Positions 21,161 through 21,382 of a stretch of 21,382 nucleotides of DNA are shown in pieces. Origin of the DNA: a virus; IMG/VR virus record IMGVR_UViG_3300025127_000340, positions 1-21,382 of that record. The stretch is one strand, 5' to 3'. Each line of letters begins with the position of its first letter. The first letter of the stretch is position 1. The notes beneath the pieces are model-generated. The model made no database searches. It saw only the letters and a list, made by a program, of their open reading frames with translations, and was not told where the DNA came from. The position numbers were made by a program, and so were the translations under genes.

Positions 21161-21313
21161 CTATGCCATTTTCTTTTTGTTATTTGCCATTTTCTTTTTC
21201 TTATTTAAAAACGCTTGAAGACTAGGATTAAGTTTACCTTTTGTTTTAGATTTAGATTTAGTTTTGTTTTTTACATTCTGTATAGCTTTATTAAGTGCGG
21301 TTTTTTTGTTCAT
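21161..21313 (-). CDS. Small Lys-rich protein with 7-residue tandem repeat
   Basis: A 50-aa protein. About two fifths of the residues are Lys. It reads MNKKTALNKAIQNVKNKTKS, then a Lys/Ser/Thr stretch and GKLNPSLQAFLNKKK, and ends with NKKKKMA and NNKKKMA in tandem. AAGGAAA lies before the ATG, and the ATG overlaps the preceding stop (ATGA, 21310-21313). The charge suggests nucleic-acid contact, perhaps packaging or DNA condensation, but no family is recognised. Small size and low complexity leave some doubt that it is a real gene; the coupled start and correct spacing to the adaptor gene support it. Confidence 0.6.
   Translation of the reverse strand: MNKKTALNKAIQNVKNKTKSKSKTKGKLNPSLQAFLNKKKKMANNKKKMA
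21164..21205 (-). repeat. 21-base tandem duplication, one mismatch
   Basis: Two adjacent 21-base units (21164-21184 and 21185-21205) differ only at one base (G versus C at position 16 of the unit). They encode the C-terminal NKKKKMA and NNKKKMA of the small Lys-rich protein. The length is a multiple of three, so the frame is kept. Confidence 0.85.
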
Positions 21314-21381
21314 TTCTTTTTCCTTTTAAGTGCTTTAACTCTTCTTGGTTTACCTGCTGGCTGTCCTAATCTCTTCTTCTG
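21310..21381 (-). CDS. C-terminal end of a Lys/Arg-rich protein (cut by window edge)
   Basis: Only the last 23 residues are in the window: QKKRLGQPAGKPRRVKALKR followed by three Lys. The frame stays open to the edge and its TGA overlaps the ATG of the next gene by 4 bp (ATGA), the usual arrangement in this cluster. The Lys/Arg density recalls DNA-binding tails. The product cannot be identified. The gene starts outside the window. Confidence 0.5.
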   Translation of the reverse strand, partial: QKKRLGQPAGKPRRVKALKRKKK

Positions 21382-21382
21382 T

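Overview
The window looks like part of the genome of a lytic-type tailed phage, most likely an uncultured marine podovirus infecting an A+T-rich bacterium. I infer this from the low G+C content, very compact coding, and a run of structural proteins of types familiar from marine virus genomes, including a P22 gp10-like tail hub and P22 gp4/T7 gp11-like adaptors. No integrase, repressor, att site, tRNA gene, CRISPR array or insertion sequence is visible. The host cannot be read from the sequence, and the podovirus assignment is inference.

Positions 2-2914 (plus strand) hold the end of a replication/metabolism cluster. It contains the 3' part of a DUF6378-like gene, a PP-loop ATPase of the PAPS-reductase type, and a family A DNA polymerase with an intact 3'-5' proofreading domain and no 5' nuclease domain. 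The genes overlap by 1-11 bp. The polymerase gene meets the opposing structural cluster tail to tail, and both stop codons share one palindromic TTAA (2911-2914).

Positions 2911-21381 (minus strand) form one almost gapless late cluster, read from high to low coordinates. The order of transcription is: two small Lys/Arg-rich proteins (the first cut by the window edge), two related head-tail adaptor proteins flanking a small conserved protein, a Rossmann-like protein resembling GT42 sialyltransferases or MptE-like proteins, two small conserved proteins, a repeat protein, three small virion-type proteins, two fibre-type proteins with related N-terminal modules (one with a C1q-like tip, the other with a self-cleaving peptidase S74 chaperone), a further two proteins between them, a CBM-like fibre, a small protein of possible chaperone type, the tail hub, a small conserved protein, four proteins likely to be internal or ejected, and finally a T4-type lysozyme.

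Neighbouring genes overlap by a few bases (ATGA, TTGA, TAATG) or are separated by about 30 bp or less, so they are probably translated from long polycistronic messages. The cluster would build the connector and tail, the receptor-binding apparatus, the ejection proteins, and the enzyme that opens the cell wall. There is no gene-free stretch over 300 bases, and I saw no convincing promoter or rho-independent terminator.

The observations most worth a second look are the GT42/MptE-like gene inside the virion cluster, a short terminal motif (L/V-G-x-V-x-V-S/T-T-S) shared by otherwise unrelated proteins, a 14-residue motif duplicated in the 727-aa protein whose two copies differ only at synonymous positions, and Leu at the '762' position of the DNA polymerase.
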